From contig NC_134298.1 in NCBI RefSeq assembly GCF_949628215.1, positions 372,001 to 436,000 of the forward strand: 64,000 nucleotides of DNA, in the 5' to 3' direction. The notes below the pieces were generated by a model that was not told the DNA's origin, did no database searches, and worked only from the letters and a program-made list of their open reading frames with translations. A program made the translations under genes and the position numbers. This document shows positions 54,893-64,000 of this stretch, in pieces; position 1 is the stretch's first letter, and every line of letters begins with the position of its first letter. The DNA comes from Phalacrocorax aristotelis. Its lineage: Eukaryota; Chordata; Aves; Suliformes; Phalacrocoracidae.

Positions 54893-56361
54893 AAACACTG
54901 TGCCCATCTTTAAGAAGGGTAGAAAGGAGGACCCAGGGAACTACTGGCCTGTCAGCCTCACCTCTGTGCCGGGGACGATCATGGATCAGATCCTCCTAGA
55001 AGCTATGCTAAGGCACGTGGAGGACAGGGAGGCAATCCGAGACAGCCAGCATGGCTTCACCAAGGGCAAGTCCTGCCTGACCCACCTAGTGGCCTTCCAT
55101 GATGGAGTGACTGCGTCAGTGGACAAGGGAAGAGCTACGGATGTCATCTATCTGGACTTCTGTAGGGCCTCTGACATCATCCCCCACAGCATCCTTCTCT
55201 CTAAGCTGACATCATCCCCCACAGCATCCTTCTCTCTAAGCTGGGGAGATATGGATTTTACGGGTGGACGGTTCGGTGGATAAGGAACTGGCTGGATGGT
55301 TGCATCCGGAGGTTAGTGGTCAATGGCTCGACGTCCACATGGAGCCCAGTGATGAGTGGTGTCCCTCAGTCATCTGTACTGGGACTGCTATTATTTAATA
55401 TCTTTGTCAATGACATAGTGGGATCATGTCCACCCTCAGCAAGTTTGCAGATGACACCAAGCTGAGCGGTGCGGTTGGCATGCCAGAAGGATGGGATGTC
55501 ATCCAAAGAGACCTGGACAAGCTGGAGAGTTGGGTCTGTGAGAACCTCATGAGGTTCAAAAAGGCCAAGTATAACATCCTGCACCTGGGTCAGGGCAAGC
55601 TCCAGCATCAATACAGGCCGGGAAATAAAGAGACTGACAGCAGCCCTACAAAGAAGGATTTGGGGGTACTGGTGGCTAAAAAGCTGGACGTGAGCCAACA
55701 ATGTGTGCTTGCAGCCCAGAAAGCCAACTGTATCATGGGCTGCATCAAAAGCAGCTTGGCCAGCAGCTCAAGGGAGCTGATTCTGCCCCTTTGCTCTGCT
55801 CTGGTCAGACCCCACCTGCAATGCTGCATCCAGCTCTGGAGCCCTCAGCACAGGAAGGACATGGACTTGTTGGAGCAGGTCCAGAGGAAGACACAAAAAA
55901 GACCGGAGGGCTGGAGCACCTCTCCTACGAGGACAGGCTGAGAGAGTTGGCGTTGTTCAGCCTGCAGAAGAGAAGGCTGCAGGGAGACCTTGTTGCAGCC
56001 TTTCAGTACTTAAAAGGGGACTATAGGAAAGATGGGGACAACCTCTTTAGTCAGGCCTGTTGTGACAGGACAGGGGTGATGGTTTTAAACTAAAGGAGAG
56101 TAGATTTAGACTGGATGTAAGGAAAAAATGTTTTACGATGAGGGTGGTGAAACACTGGCACAGGTTGCCCAGAGAGGTTGTGGAGGCCCCATCCCTAGAA
56201 ACACTCACAGTCAGGTTGGATGGGGGTCTGAGCAACCAAGCAACCTGATGTATTTGAAGATGTCCCTGCTCACTGCAGGGGGCTTGGACTAGGTGACCTC
56301 TGAAGGTCCCTTCCAACCTAAACCATTCTAAGATTTTATGATTCTATGAATCTATGATTCT
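54893..56361 (+). mobile_element. CR1 LINE copy, 5'-truncated
   Basis: The RT starts with [20 protein letters not shown] and [20 protein letters not shown], then shows the catalytic [17 protein letters not shown] and later ORF2 text with [20 protein letters not shown], ending in the same tail as the copy at 1-1233. A perfect 35 bp tandem duplication (55171-55205 and 55206-55240) shifts the RT frame. The last 701 bp differ from 533-1233 at three positions only. Confidence 0.95.
55171..55240. repeat. 2 x 35 bp perfect tandem duplication inside CR1
   Basis: The two 35 bp copies are identical; the related CR1 at 1-1233 has a single copy. Since 35 is not a multiple of three, it breaks the RT frame. 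Confidence 0.95.
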
Positions 56362-56363
56362 TT

Positions 56364-57333
56364 ACACTATCCCCTTCCAGGACATTACAGCAACTCCTAT
56401 GAAGGTCTTATAAATTCTTTTGCTAAGTGTCACTCTATTCCTACTACAGTGTTATGCCATTCTTGACTAAGACACTACTCCAGCATTGGCATTTTACCAC
56501 CAGGTTTGATGCACCACTGATGCAAAACCTTGCCCTAATATGAAATGCTCTTCATCTCAAACCAAGGGCAAATGTATGGAGAAGGTTATCTTTTGCATGG
56601 GCTGCTGTCAAAGCAGGAAGGGCGGTCATCAAATCTGTCTTCCAACCAAGTTCAGATCTACACATTGTTGGCCTTAAAGAAACCATAGCTACAGGTATGC
56701 CTGGTGAGAAAGGGAGGTCAGCAAGAAACATCTCCCCTGCTGACAGTGAAGAGGAGATGAGGTGACTTCCTGTGAATCTAACTTTGATGCCATGCTAAGT
56801 GCCCTTGGTAAGGCCCCACCTTCCCTTCCAGTAGTCCAAAACTAGAGGTTTATCTGCTTAAGTAGAAAACTGAGCTCGTCTCTTTGGAGCATTGGCCTCA
56901 AAGCGGGTGGTTAGACCTGCTCCTGTCTCTGAGATATAGTTTGGAGGTTTGAGGAGGTGTAGGGCACCTCCTGCCATTTGTGTGGAGCTCTATGGTGGGA
57001 CTGTCTCATGCTATGTTCTGGGGGACAGACAGACTCCTCTCAATGCCATGGTAGGCCTGAACTAAGATGAAGCATGGCACATTTAGATGATCTGAGGGCA
57101 CAGCTGCCATGTGTGTTGGACAGAAAAGGGCCTAGAGAGATGAGGAACTGTGATCTAAGGGAAACATGTTGGCAGCCTTACAGGGACCTTTCATTGCTAC
57201 TTGTCAGCTTCTGCAGCTGGCATTTCTGTGGCAGGTTTGGACACACAACCATTTCCCACTGCAAGCAGACACCTCAAATTTAAAGTTTTTGATGTGCAAC
57301 CAGGGAGTCTGAAAGCTCTTGTGTCTTCCTCAG
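56364..57333. other. Upstream flank of the VWA5A-like gene
   Basis: The initiating exon of the VWA5A-like gene should be here or further upstream, because the first recognised exon begins in the middle of a codon after an acceptor. No ATG-to-GT exon can be chosen with confidence. Confidence 0.45.
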
Positions 57334-57581
57334 GCTTATTCCAGAGGGGAATAAGGTTCTTTTCTTCCTGTCCTGAAGTGAAGCTGGAAGTTGTGACAGT
57401 AAATGTAACCATCCAGGACTTCATAGCTGATGTGGTGTCTGAGCTGTTTTTCCGCAATACGCAGCAAGTCTCTAAGGAGACCATGTTCATCTTTCCTGTG
57501 GACTCTCACACTGTTGTACACACCTTCTATGCTACCGTGGGAGACACTCGTATTGAAGCAATGCTTTGGGAGAAGGAGGAG
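57334..57581 (+). CDS. VWA5A-like exon a: VIT domain, first half
   Basis: The acceptor is TCTTCCTCAG before 57334 and the donor GTACTG follows 57581. The exon enters in phase 1 and leaves in phase 0. It encodes GLFQRGIRFF through TVNVTIQDFIADVVSELFF to MFIFPVDSHTVVHTFYATVG, the beta-rich first half of the VIT domain. Confidence 0.88.
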
Positions 57582-60500
57582 GTACTGGGATTGGGGTGGG
57601 AGGGGGTAGTCCACAGACTGGGATGAAGGGTGGAGTTGAGTGAATGGAATCCTGTGGAGACCTCAGTGACACATTACTCCCCCTTTGTGGCAGGCCCAGC
57701 AGCTGTGCAATGCCACTTCAGGCATGGAGAATTTAAGATACCTGCAGGACCAGTGGGATCTTTGGGGTCCTTTCTTCGCTTGTTTCCTGGGGACCCTGCC
57801 TCCTAACAGGGAGGTGGCCATCAGCCTGTGCTATGTCCAGGAACTGCCACTGCAGCCTGATGGAGCTGCCCAGTTTTGCTGGCCGTGCGAGCTGTTCCCT
57901 CCAGTTTACCCCATTGGTAAGTGATCCCCCAGGTGCATTCCCCAGGGAGGAACACTTCATTCCCCAGTATCCCTCTGGGGGGGACCCCCATCTCTGGACA
58001 CATGCTCAGTTGCATCTCACAGTCAGGGACACCATGGTGTTGCATTAATAGGTGAAGAAATTTGGCAGAAAATAAACCCCCTTGTGGTCCAGCTGGCCCT
58101 CAGGTGTCAGAGGGGCCTGGGGGAGGCTGGGCTTAGATTCTGAGTGATACCCAATTCAGTTGCAAGGTATTCACTAACAGGATGCTCACTATTAGCCTAG
58201 TTATGCCTAATGACTCTCACAGCCAGGTTCACCAATAGTGCAGTTTACTGAAGCAACAGAAATACAGGTTCTTATCAGATTGCTGGTGATAAATGCACTG
58301 TCTGCAAATGACATGCAAGTATAAAGCGCTGAAACACAAACCACAAAATGACAGGTTTGTTCTCTAAACTTCCCAGTGTCCATTCAGTATAACCAAGTGT
58401 TCGAGTCTTACCCAATGGTCCCTATGGGGGGGAAGAGAGGTTCAGCCTGTCATCTGATCCCAGTGGTCTGTGATGGTATCTTCCCTAACGTCCCTCTCTC
58501 TTTAGGTCATTTTATACTATTTTAAGTTTAGGTGGAGCTTGAGTGACTCTAGTCATACCTACTTTTGTTACTGATTGGTGTAGAAATTCCTTGCTTCGAT
58601 TTAAAGGTATAGACTAAGAGAAATTCAGAGCACATGCTCAGTGAGGGGTGGTCGTGCTTTGGAGGTGGGTAACTTTTGGATGGAGGCATGTGTTTTGGTA
58701 TTATAATGACCAAAGTTCGTCCACAGAGCATGATTGTATGGTGCTGGTCAGGGAATGGCTTCATGGTTCCATCTAGTTCTCAGATCTCCAGTGATTTATG
58801 GATGACTTTGGCCATGGAGCCTTTGCTCCGCTCCCTCCTCCAATTATCTCTCTTAGAACTAGTACACCAAGCACCCTCAGTGTTGCCAACATCTAAGAGT
58901 GCAGGTGATGTTGCTTAGGGAACAATCACTGAACCAATTTCCAGCGTGCCAATCACATTCCACTCTGGAAGTTAACTTTTATGAAATGTGGATATAACTT
59001 TAGCCTCAGTAATTTCATCCTCAATAATTTCACCCCCAGTAATCATTCCACGCACGGGTCTCCCCGTCCATCCCACAGCAAGAGATCCACACAGATCCCT
59101 ATACAAACCACAATGTGAGTCTACATACTCACCCCTACCCCCCCACCCCCCACTAAGCACCACAGTGAGGGATGTCTCAGATGCCACACTTCCCCGCTAG
59201 TGATGACAGACGTAGCTGTCCGCTGCCCTAGGGTCTCTTCTTTCACCTTCTCACACCTCTTTCTCGCTGCAGGCTTGTTGTCTTCTAAGGAGGAGTCGTC
59301 CGAAAAGCTGCACTTCAGCATCTGTCTGAAGTCAGCCCATGGTGTGTCCCATATAAACATTAACAGCAGCCACACCCCTCTGCAATACACAGCTCCAGAT
59401 CAGACGTCTGCTGAGGTACGGCCCTCCCAGATGCTAGAGCCTCAAAGGGGCAGAGGACGGAAGGGTCTGCAGCCTGCTGACACTCCTTAGGGCTCCTCAG
59501 TCCTTTTAGTTGGTTCTCTTTCCTCCTCACACCCTACTTGTCCTCAGGTCTCCTTGAAATTGCCACCCTGGTTGCAGACTGATCTGAAATTGCTGGTGTA
59601 TTACAGAGGTTCTCACACTCTCAGCGCTGTGGCAGAGAGGAGCGATCCCAAAGCCCCACCTGGTGAGTGAGGAGGGTGGAAGTGGGCATGAGGGAGAGGG
59701 TGTCAGGGAGGCAGGGGGGATTTCAGGCAATAGTTTAGAACTGGGGGCTATGTGGATGACAAAAGCAAAGAGATGGGGAAGGGGACTCCAACCTAAAAAT
59801 CCTCCTTGTTTCTCCCCACACACTCCAGGCTCTCTGCTGGGGGACCCTGTGGTGATGGTGACGCTGACACCCAGCATTCCTAAGGTGGCACCCAGTCCAG
59901 GCCAGCTTGGGGAATTCCTCTTTCTCATGGACCGCAGCCTCTTCCGGGATGCACAGGTACCACTGGAGGAGGTCTTCAGAGGGAATTTTCCACACTGGTC
60001 ATGCCCAGATGGTGGGGAGAGAGGCAAGATGCTTCATGTGGGCAGATGTTCTGCTGAACTTCCCCATCTGAGCTCTGTCTATCCCTCCATCTGTCCCCAG
60101 AACACACTTCTCTTCCTCCTCAAGAGTTTGCCTCTGGGCTGTTACTTCAACATCTACAGTTTTGGGGCCACGTTCAAAGCCTTCTATCCGTGAGTCGGGG
60201 TGATGATGGGGCAGGGCCAAGGGGTAAGTAGAGTATGACTTTTCTAAGTGAACCTATGTCATGAGATCTTGCTGGAGGGCAGTTATGGGGCAGGATATGT
60301 TGGGGGCAATGAGAGGGTAAATCCTCTTTCAGGGTGCTTCTGTAGCACTGGTAATGAGGTAGGGCTTTTCTAGGGTTCTCCCCCTTCTGATAATCTGGGT
60401 GCCCTCCCACAGGCAGAGTGTGGAATACACACAGGAAAGCATGGACAACGCAGTGGGGCGCATCTCCTCCATCTGCCCTGATCTGGGGGGCTGTGATCTG

Positions 60501-63195
60501 TTGGGCCTCCTAAGGTCTATCTACAGCACTCCTCTCCTTCATGGGCGTGCCCGCCAGGTACCAGGGGCCAAAGGGTTATGGGGAGAGGAATGGGTGTAAA
60601 CAATGGGGTAAAGGTAGCCTTCAGGGCTCAGGGTGAGATATTCTGCTGCTGTTTGCACTGGGAGTTGGCATGTGGAGGGGTGTCCTCATGGCAGAAAGTG
60701 ACACCACCTTTGGGATCGGCAGCGTGGGAGGGCTTCTCTGGAATTTGCCTGCACTTGGGGAAGGTGGATCTTCCTTCTGGGGTTGCCCCTTTGTGCTAAG
60801 AGTTGTCCTGGTGTTAATGAAAGGAGACACACGATCTCTTTTCCTGTTTCAAGGACAGTGGGTGCAAGAGGGTAAGGGAACAAACTGGGAAGGCTTCCTG
60901 CGTTTTAGGAAGGTGTCTTTCCTTTACGGGGGTGCCCAGCCCTGGCAATCTTTGTTTCCCCTCCTCTCTCCCTCAGCTTTTCATCTTCATCCAAAGGAAG
61001 ATCTCTAGTGAAGAGGAAGCTGTCATGGCTGAGGTCTACCGTTACCGGGACCACGACCGGTAATGGGGGAGCCCTGTTCCTGTCCCCTAACATGCTAATT
61101 CACAACCTTCCTCTCCCCCTGACTCTCCTTGAAACATTCTCCAGATCCTAGTCTGCCCTCTTCATCTCAATGGAACATCAGCAACAACCTACACACACAC
61201 ACTTTCCTTACCTCACTAAGACTGCCTATACTCTTCATCTATCGAGCCTCCTCTCCCAATCTTTCCCTGCTCTTCTCAGCACTTTTCCTCTTCCCCCTCA
61301 CCCTGAAATACCTCCATGTTCTAGGCAGGCCCAAAACCCATTCTCATGCTCTCCCTTTCCAGCAGGCAATTTCTCTCACCCCAGAGTGGATAAGAAAACT
61401 CTGAGTCAGTTTCATTTCTACGATTAGAAGCATTCTTACCTCTCCAGACTTTGTCCTTTGCACCACTCCTGTCCTTTGTGCCTCTCACCTTTGTTCCATC
61501 TCTAACCTCCCCCTCTTTTCCCATACAGGTGTTTCTGTTTCCCTACCGGCAGATGTGACAGCTTCAACCTTTCCCAGGCCATGGCCCTGGAGACCAAAGG
61601 AGAATGCGTGTGCATCCACTCTAAGATGGACATGGCATCCGAGGTAATGACCAGGTACCCCTCTGCTCTATTCAGTACATCCCATGGCTCTCCTAGACAT
61701 GCAAGGCAATTCAAATACCACCATCTACTCTAACTCAAGAGACCCCCTCCAACTTCCCCTCCGCCCAGAACTGGGAGGGAACCCAAGTTGTCTGCGCTCT
61801 CCGCTTCCCCTCACCAGGCAGTGAAATGCCTGCAGCGGGCTATGCAGCCTCTGGCAAGTGGGATCTCACTACATTGGGACCTTCCACCTGGCCTGGAGGT
61901 GTCAATGATCAGAAAAGCTCCTGAGATGATCTTCCAGGGACATAAGAGCTCCAGCTATGCCCAGATCCATGGGCAAGCACAGGTGAGAGTGATCCAGGAA
62001 CCATATGCACTGGGGCAGGGCTTTCTGAAGGTAAAGGACCTACTCCCTGTTTCACCTTCCCAGCACTAAGAGTCCTTCACCTCCACTAGACCTGAGAGAG
62101 ACCATGATCAGTGCTCTGCGAACCCTCTTCTTTCCCCCAGAGACACCACTGCTTCTGTTCCAACCATGGACATCTTCTACCTCAGTAGAGCAGGGTGGGA
62201 ACCTAGATAGCCAGGCTGCCTGTGCCCTGCACATGAACATTTCTGTCTGACTCTTTCCTTTGCATCACCAGGATCCAGCAGTGGGTGAGGGAGCCGTCAC
62301 CCTCCAGTACCACGTGGGCAGCCAGTCCTTCAGTTACACACTCAGGTTCTCACTGTCCCCATCATCAAACAACAGGTGAGAGGATAACACACTTGCCCAC
62401 AAGGCAGGGTGGCATTGGCAAAGTCTGGAGGAGGGACAGCAGGTGTCATTTGCTTGCATCCTTCCCACTGTAGCCTGAGGCGGGAAGAGAAGCTGGGCAT
62501 CCAGTGCTGTCTCCTTGTCCCCTCTGCCCTGAGCTTGGGAGAGGACCTGGGTGACCATTACCCCAGTGCCCCCTCTCTTTGCTCCACGTGTCCCATGCCA
62601 CTCCCCGAGGTGGAACCAAGGACTAACTCCCTGCCCCTGCAGGCTGCCTGTGCACCGCATGGCCATGATGCACCTACTGTGGAAACTGGCCTGGGAGAGG
62701 ACCAGCAGGGCAGAGAAGGACGTCCAGCACAGTGAAGTTAAGTCCAGCATCAGCCTGGGGATTCCGTCCCCCTTCACAGCCAGCGTGGCAGTAAGCATGA
62801 AACAGAGGGATGCCTGGCAGCATGGTAAGGCCAGAAACAGTGGGGATAGGACTGGGAGGAGAAAGCAGGACTTATTGGTCTGATGCCTCCTCACCACCAG
62901 CAGCACCCTATCCTGTGGGCCTGACCAGCCTTTTGCCTATCTCTAATACCCATGAGTCTAACCCCCATCTCCCTGCCTCTCTCCCCATATTCTTTGCCTC
63001 CAGAATCTGCCATGTTTTTCTTTCCCTCTTGCAACCTGGTTCCCTGCCAGCTGCTCTGGTTGCGTGGCTTCAGGCCTGTGTGGTTCAAGTCCACCAAGTT
63101 TTGGATGGTCCAGAAGTGCCAGTTCTGCCTTGAGATGCTTGGTCGCAAAGCCCCTGACACTGAGGCACTCACCCAGTTTTCAGCATCCTATAGCG
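57334..63195 (+). CDS. VWA5A-like: VWA5A-like gene (VIT + von Willebrand A domain), 13 exons, partial
   Basis: Thirteen exons with GT-AG borders and matching phases give 644 codons of a protein in the VWA5A (LOH11CR2A/BCSC-1) family, a cytoplasmic protein whose human form is about 790 residues. The exons are 57334-57581, 57694-57916, 59273-59415, 59548-59662, 59829-59956, 60101-60189, 60413-60557, 60977-61059, 61529-61643, 61818-61982, 62272-62375, 62643-62824 and 63004-63195. Order: VIT domain, linker, von Willebrand A domain, then the C-terminal part, which leaves the window. Family signatures include YVQELPLQPDGAA, GEFLFLMDRS, LKSLPLGCYFNIYSFG and WDLPPGLEV. The MIDAS metal site is degenerate (DRSLF for DxSxS, Cys for Thr, Gln for Asp), and about 18 residues after it are missing. 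There is no stop or frameshift, so it is probably a working but diverged paralogue. The start exon is unknown. Confidence 0.9.
57694..57916 (+). CDS. VWA5A-like exon b: VIT domain, second half
   Basis: Flanked by TTTGTGGCAG and GTAAGT; enters in phase 0 and leaves in phase 1. It encodes FLGTLPPNREVAISLCYVQE and LPLQPDGAAQF, matching the most conserved VIT strand of VWA5A. Confidence 0.93.
57917..59272 (+). other. VWA5A-like intron (1.36 kb), the longest in the gene
   Basis: No exon-like, RNA-like or clear repeat element is recognised. All other introns of the gene are 112-469 bp. Confidence 0.6.
59273..59415 (+). CDS. VWA5A-like exon c: post-VIT linker
   Basis: Acceptor TTTCTCGCTGCAG, donor GTACGG; phase 1 to 0. 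It encodes LLSSKEESSEKLHFSICLKS and ends APDQTSAE, which fits the DKTSAQ-type join before the next strand in VWA5A. Confidence 0.88.
59548..59662 (+). CDS. VWA5A-like exon d
   Basis: Acceptor TTGTCCTCAG, donor GTGAGT; phase 0 to 1. It encodes DLKLLVYYRGSHTLSAV, the strand just before the von Willebrand A domain. Confidence 0.9.
59829..59956 (+). CDS. VWA5A-like exon e: start of von Willebrand A domain
   Basis: Acceptor CACACTCCAG, donor GTACCA; phase 1 to 0. It encodes LLGDPVVMVTLTPSIPK and GEFLFLMDRSLFRDAQ. The MIDAS motif DxSxS is broken after the first Ser. The next intron is open in frame. Confidence 0.9.
60101..60189 (+). CDS. VWA5A-like exon f
   Basis: Acceptor TCTGTCCCCAG, donor GTGAGT; phase 0 to 2. 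It encodes LLKSLPLGCYFNIYSFGATF, strand beta-2 of the A domain, strongly conserved. Confidence 0.93.
60413..60557 (+). CDS. VWA5A-like exon g
   Basis: Acceptor CCCTCCCACAG, donor GTACCA; phase 2 to 0. It encodes QSVEYTQESMDNAVGRI and DLGGCDLLGLLRSIY. The Thr of the GGT MIDAS loop is Cys here. Confidence 0.92.
60977..61059 (+). CDS. VWA5A-like exon h
   Basis: Acceptor CTCTCCCTCAG, donor GTAATG; phase 0 to 2. It encodes LFIFIQRKISSEEEAVMAEV. The family TDGE turn, whose Asp completes the MIDAS, is replaced by IQRK. Confidence 0.85.
61529..61643 (+). CDS. VWA5A-like exon i
   Basis: Acceptor TTTTCCCATACAG, donor GTAATG; phase 2 to 0. It encodes CFCLPTGRCDSFNLSQAMAL and ends HSKMDMASE, corresponding to the final A-domain strands. 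Confidence 0.82.
61818..61982 (+). CDS. VWA5A-like exon j
   Basis: Acceptor CCCCTCACCAG, donor GTGAGA; 55 whole codons. It encodes CLQRAMQPLASGISLHWDLP then PGLEVSM and IFQGHKSSSYAQIHG, the post-A-domain segment of VWA5A. Confidence 0.92.
62272..62375 (+). CDS. VWA5A-like exon k
   Basis: Acceptor TTTGCATCACCAG, donor GTGAGA; phase 0 to 2. It encodes GEGAVTLQYHVGSQSFSYTL, a beta segment. Confidence 0.87.
62643..62824 (+). CDS. VWA5A-like exon l
   Basis: Acceptor CTGCCCCTGCAG, donor GTAAGG; phase 2 to 1. It encodes LPVHRMAMMHLLWKLAWER and the conserved SLGIPSPFTASVAVSMKQ, equivalent to the SSFTAFIAI block of VWA5A. Confidence 0.92.
63004..63195 (+). CDS. VWA5A-like exon m (last in window)
   Basis: Acceptor TTTGCCTCCAG, donor GTAAGG; phase 1 to 1. 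It encodes SAMFFFPSCNLVPCQLLWLR and ends TEALTQFSASYS. It is Cys-rich and poorly conserved, so this exon is the least certain. The rest of the gene is beyond the window. Confidence 0.72.
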
Positions 63196-63439
63196 GTAAG
63201 GAGGACCTTCTTAGCTGAGCATTCTCAAAATGTTCTGGACTAGGGTTGAACCCTCCTTTCAGCATTTATCTTCTCACCAGACTTCCTTATTGTCATTGTG
63301 CTGGGGATGGATGGAGTGACAGACAAAGCAAACTCCTACATCTCAACTCTGGGCTGGAAACCAAGAATCAAATTCCTTAATACTTCCCTTTTTCCAACTA
63401 TCCTTAACTCCATACACAAACACTTCAGTTTCTCACACT
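63196..63439. other. Intron of the VWA5A-like gene (part)
   Basis: No exon with homology to the family's C-terminus is seen. Confidence 0.45.
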
Positions 63440-63705
63440 TTCTTGGAAGTGCACAGCATTAGGATAAGAGGCAACAGACACAATTTGGAACATGGGAAAT
63501 GCTGAATGGGTATGAGGGAAATTTATTTTCCTTTAAAGCAAATGGATAATAAAAAACTGGTGGAATCTCTACCCTTAGAGTTATTCAAGACTTGACTACA
63601 CAGGTACCTGAGTGAGCTGTTCTAATGACACCTGCTTTGAATTGGGATTTGGATGAGATGACTTCCAGAGGTCCCTTTCAACCTCTGTGTACCTTTAGGC
63701 CAGCC
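63440..63705 (+). mobile_element. Diverged CR1 3' end
   Basis: AGCATTAGGATAAGAGGCAA, then CACAATTTGGAACATGGGAA, then GATGACTTCCAGAGGTCCC and TTTCAACCTCTGTG are the CR1 3' end landmarks in order. Confidence 0.8.
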
Positions 63706-64000
63706 TTAAATGACCCTTAGTCCTGCCTCAACTACTCCGTGCCTGAGTGCTTCTTTTTCTGCCCATAAAAGCTCTTAAATCTGCCCCAGAACTGAGCCAT
63801 GCCTGGGATAAAAATGACCATGGGCTGTGCTTGACCCTCCTCAGCTTCACTCTGTTGTGACGCAGTGCTGCTGTAGCTCTAATGAACTCTTACATCTTGG
63901 AATGTGGAAAGGAAAAGCTGATGCTGAGGCTGGTGGGTTTGAATGGATGATGGAGAAGGACCCCTGTGGGGGCCTCAGTGGTGAACATGAACCATAATTG
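63706..64000. other. Unassigned sequence to the window edge
   Basis: No exon or repeat is recognised. Confidence 0.4.

Noticed and set aside
57074-57283. An ATG frame beginning MAHLDDL just upstream of the first VWA5A-like exon, considered as start exon
   Set aside because: The family starts with a short MVHF-type leader, but no GT donor in the needed phase follows.
63282-63462. Possible terminal exon after TTCTCACCAG encoding FLIVIVLGMDGVTDK and onward to a TAG
   Set aside because: The phase would fit the preceding exon, but the text does not resemble the VWA5A C-terminus and it runs toward a CR1. The family's C-terminal 150 residues must lie further on.
1-64000. Search for CRISPR arrays, bacterial operons, tRNA or rRNA genes
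   Set aside because: The window is vertebrate DNA; repeats are LINE, LTR, microsatellite or minisatellite, and no tRNA-like cloverleaf or rRNA stretch was noticed apart from primer-binding sites.

Overview
This window is vertebrate nuclear DNA, almost certainly from a bird. CR1 LINE fragments ending in the octamer-type tail (ATTCTATG)n are everywhere. Endogenous retroviruses (ERVs) of one lysine-primed family occur in several generations, and the one clear multi-exon gene has very short introns. The species cannot be told from the sequence.

The left part (1-28600) is gene-poor repeat landscape. It holds CR1 copies of different ages, an LTR fragment, a decayed ERV with LTR, primer-binding site and gag remnant (13631-15427), a solo LTR (16193-16709), and two broken olfactory receptor (OR) genes (16830-17674 and 22851-23475). 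At 28700-29638 lies one intact single-exon OR gene of 312 residues, most like family 6.

The middle (30060-39500) is a three-layer nest. An old minus-strand CR1 was hit by a minus-strand non-autonomous ERV (LTRs 30170-30745 and 38870-39444, target duplication CCTCC). That ERV was in turn hit by a young plus-strand ERV (31219-37733, LTRs about 1% apart, target duplication GAACT). The young ERV keeps an open gag-like frame and an open protease/RT/RNase H/integrase frame, separated only by one in-frame TAG. It has no env. The non-autonomous element codes for no enzyme but shares the young element's primer-binding site, leader, 3' untranslated region and polypurine tract, so the two look like a helper/parasite pair.

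From 39500 to 48500 there are older CR1 pieces, two further solo LTRs and an LTR joined to an OR fragment. From 48500 to 51600 the DNA is GC-rich and ends in a CpG island (51100-51560). From 53885 to 56361 two CR1 copies lie head to head; the second is nearly identical over its 3' 700 bp to the CR1 at the left edge of the window.

The right end (57334-63195, continuing beyond the window) holds 13 phase-consistent coding exons of a VWA5A-like gene (VIT domain plus von Willebrand A domain). Its metal-binding MIDAS residues are degenerate. Human VWA5A sits inside an OR cluster on 11q24, so the OR genes next to this gene fit an old conserved gene neighbourhood.
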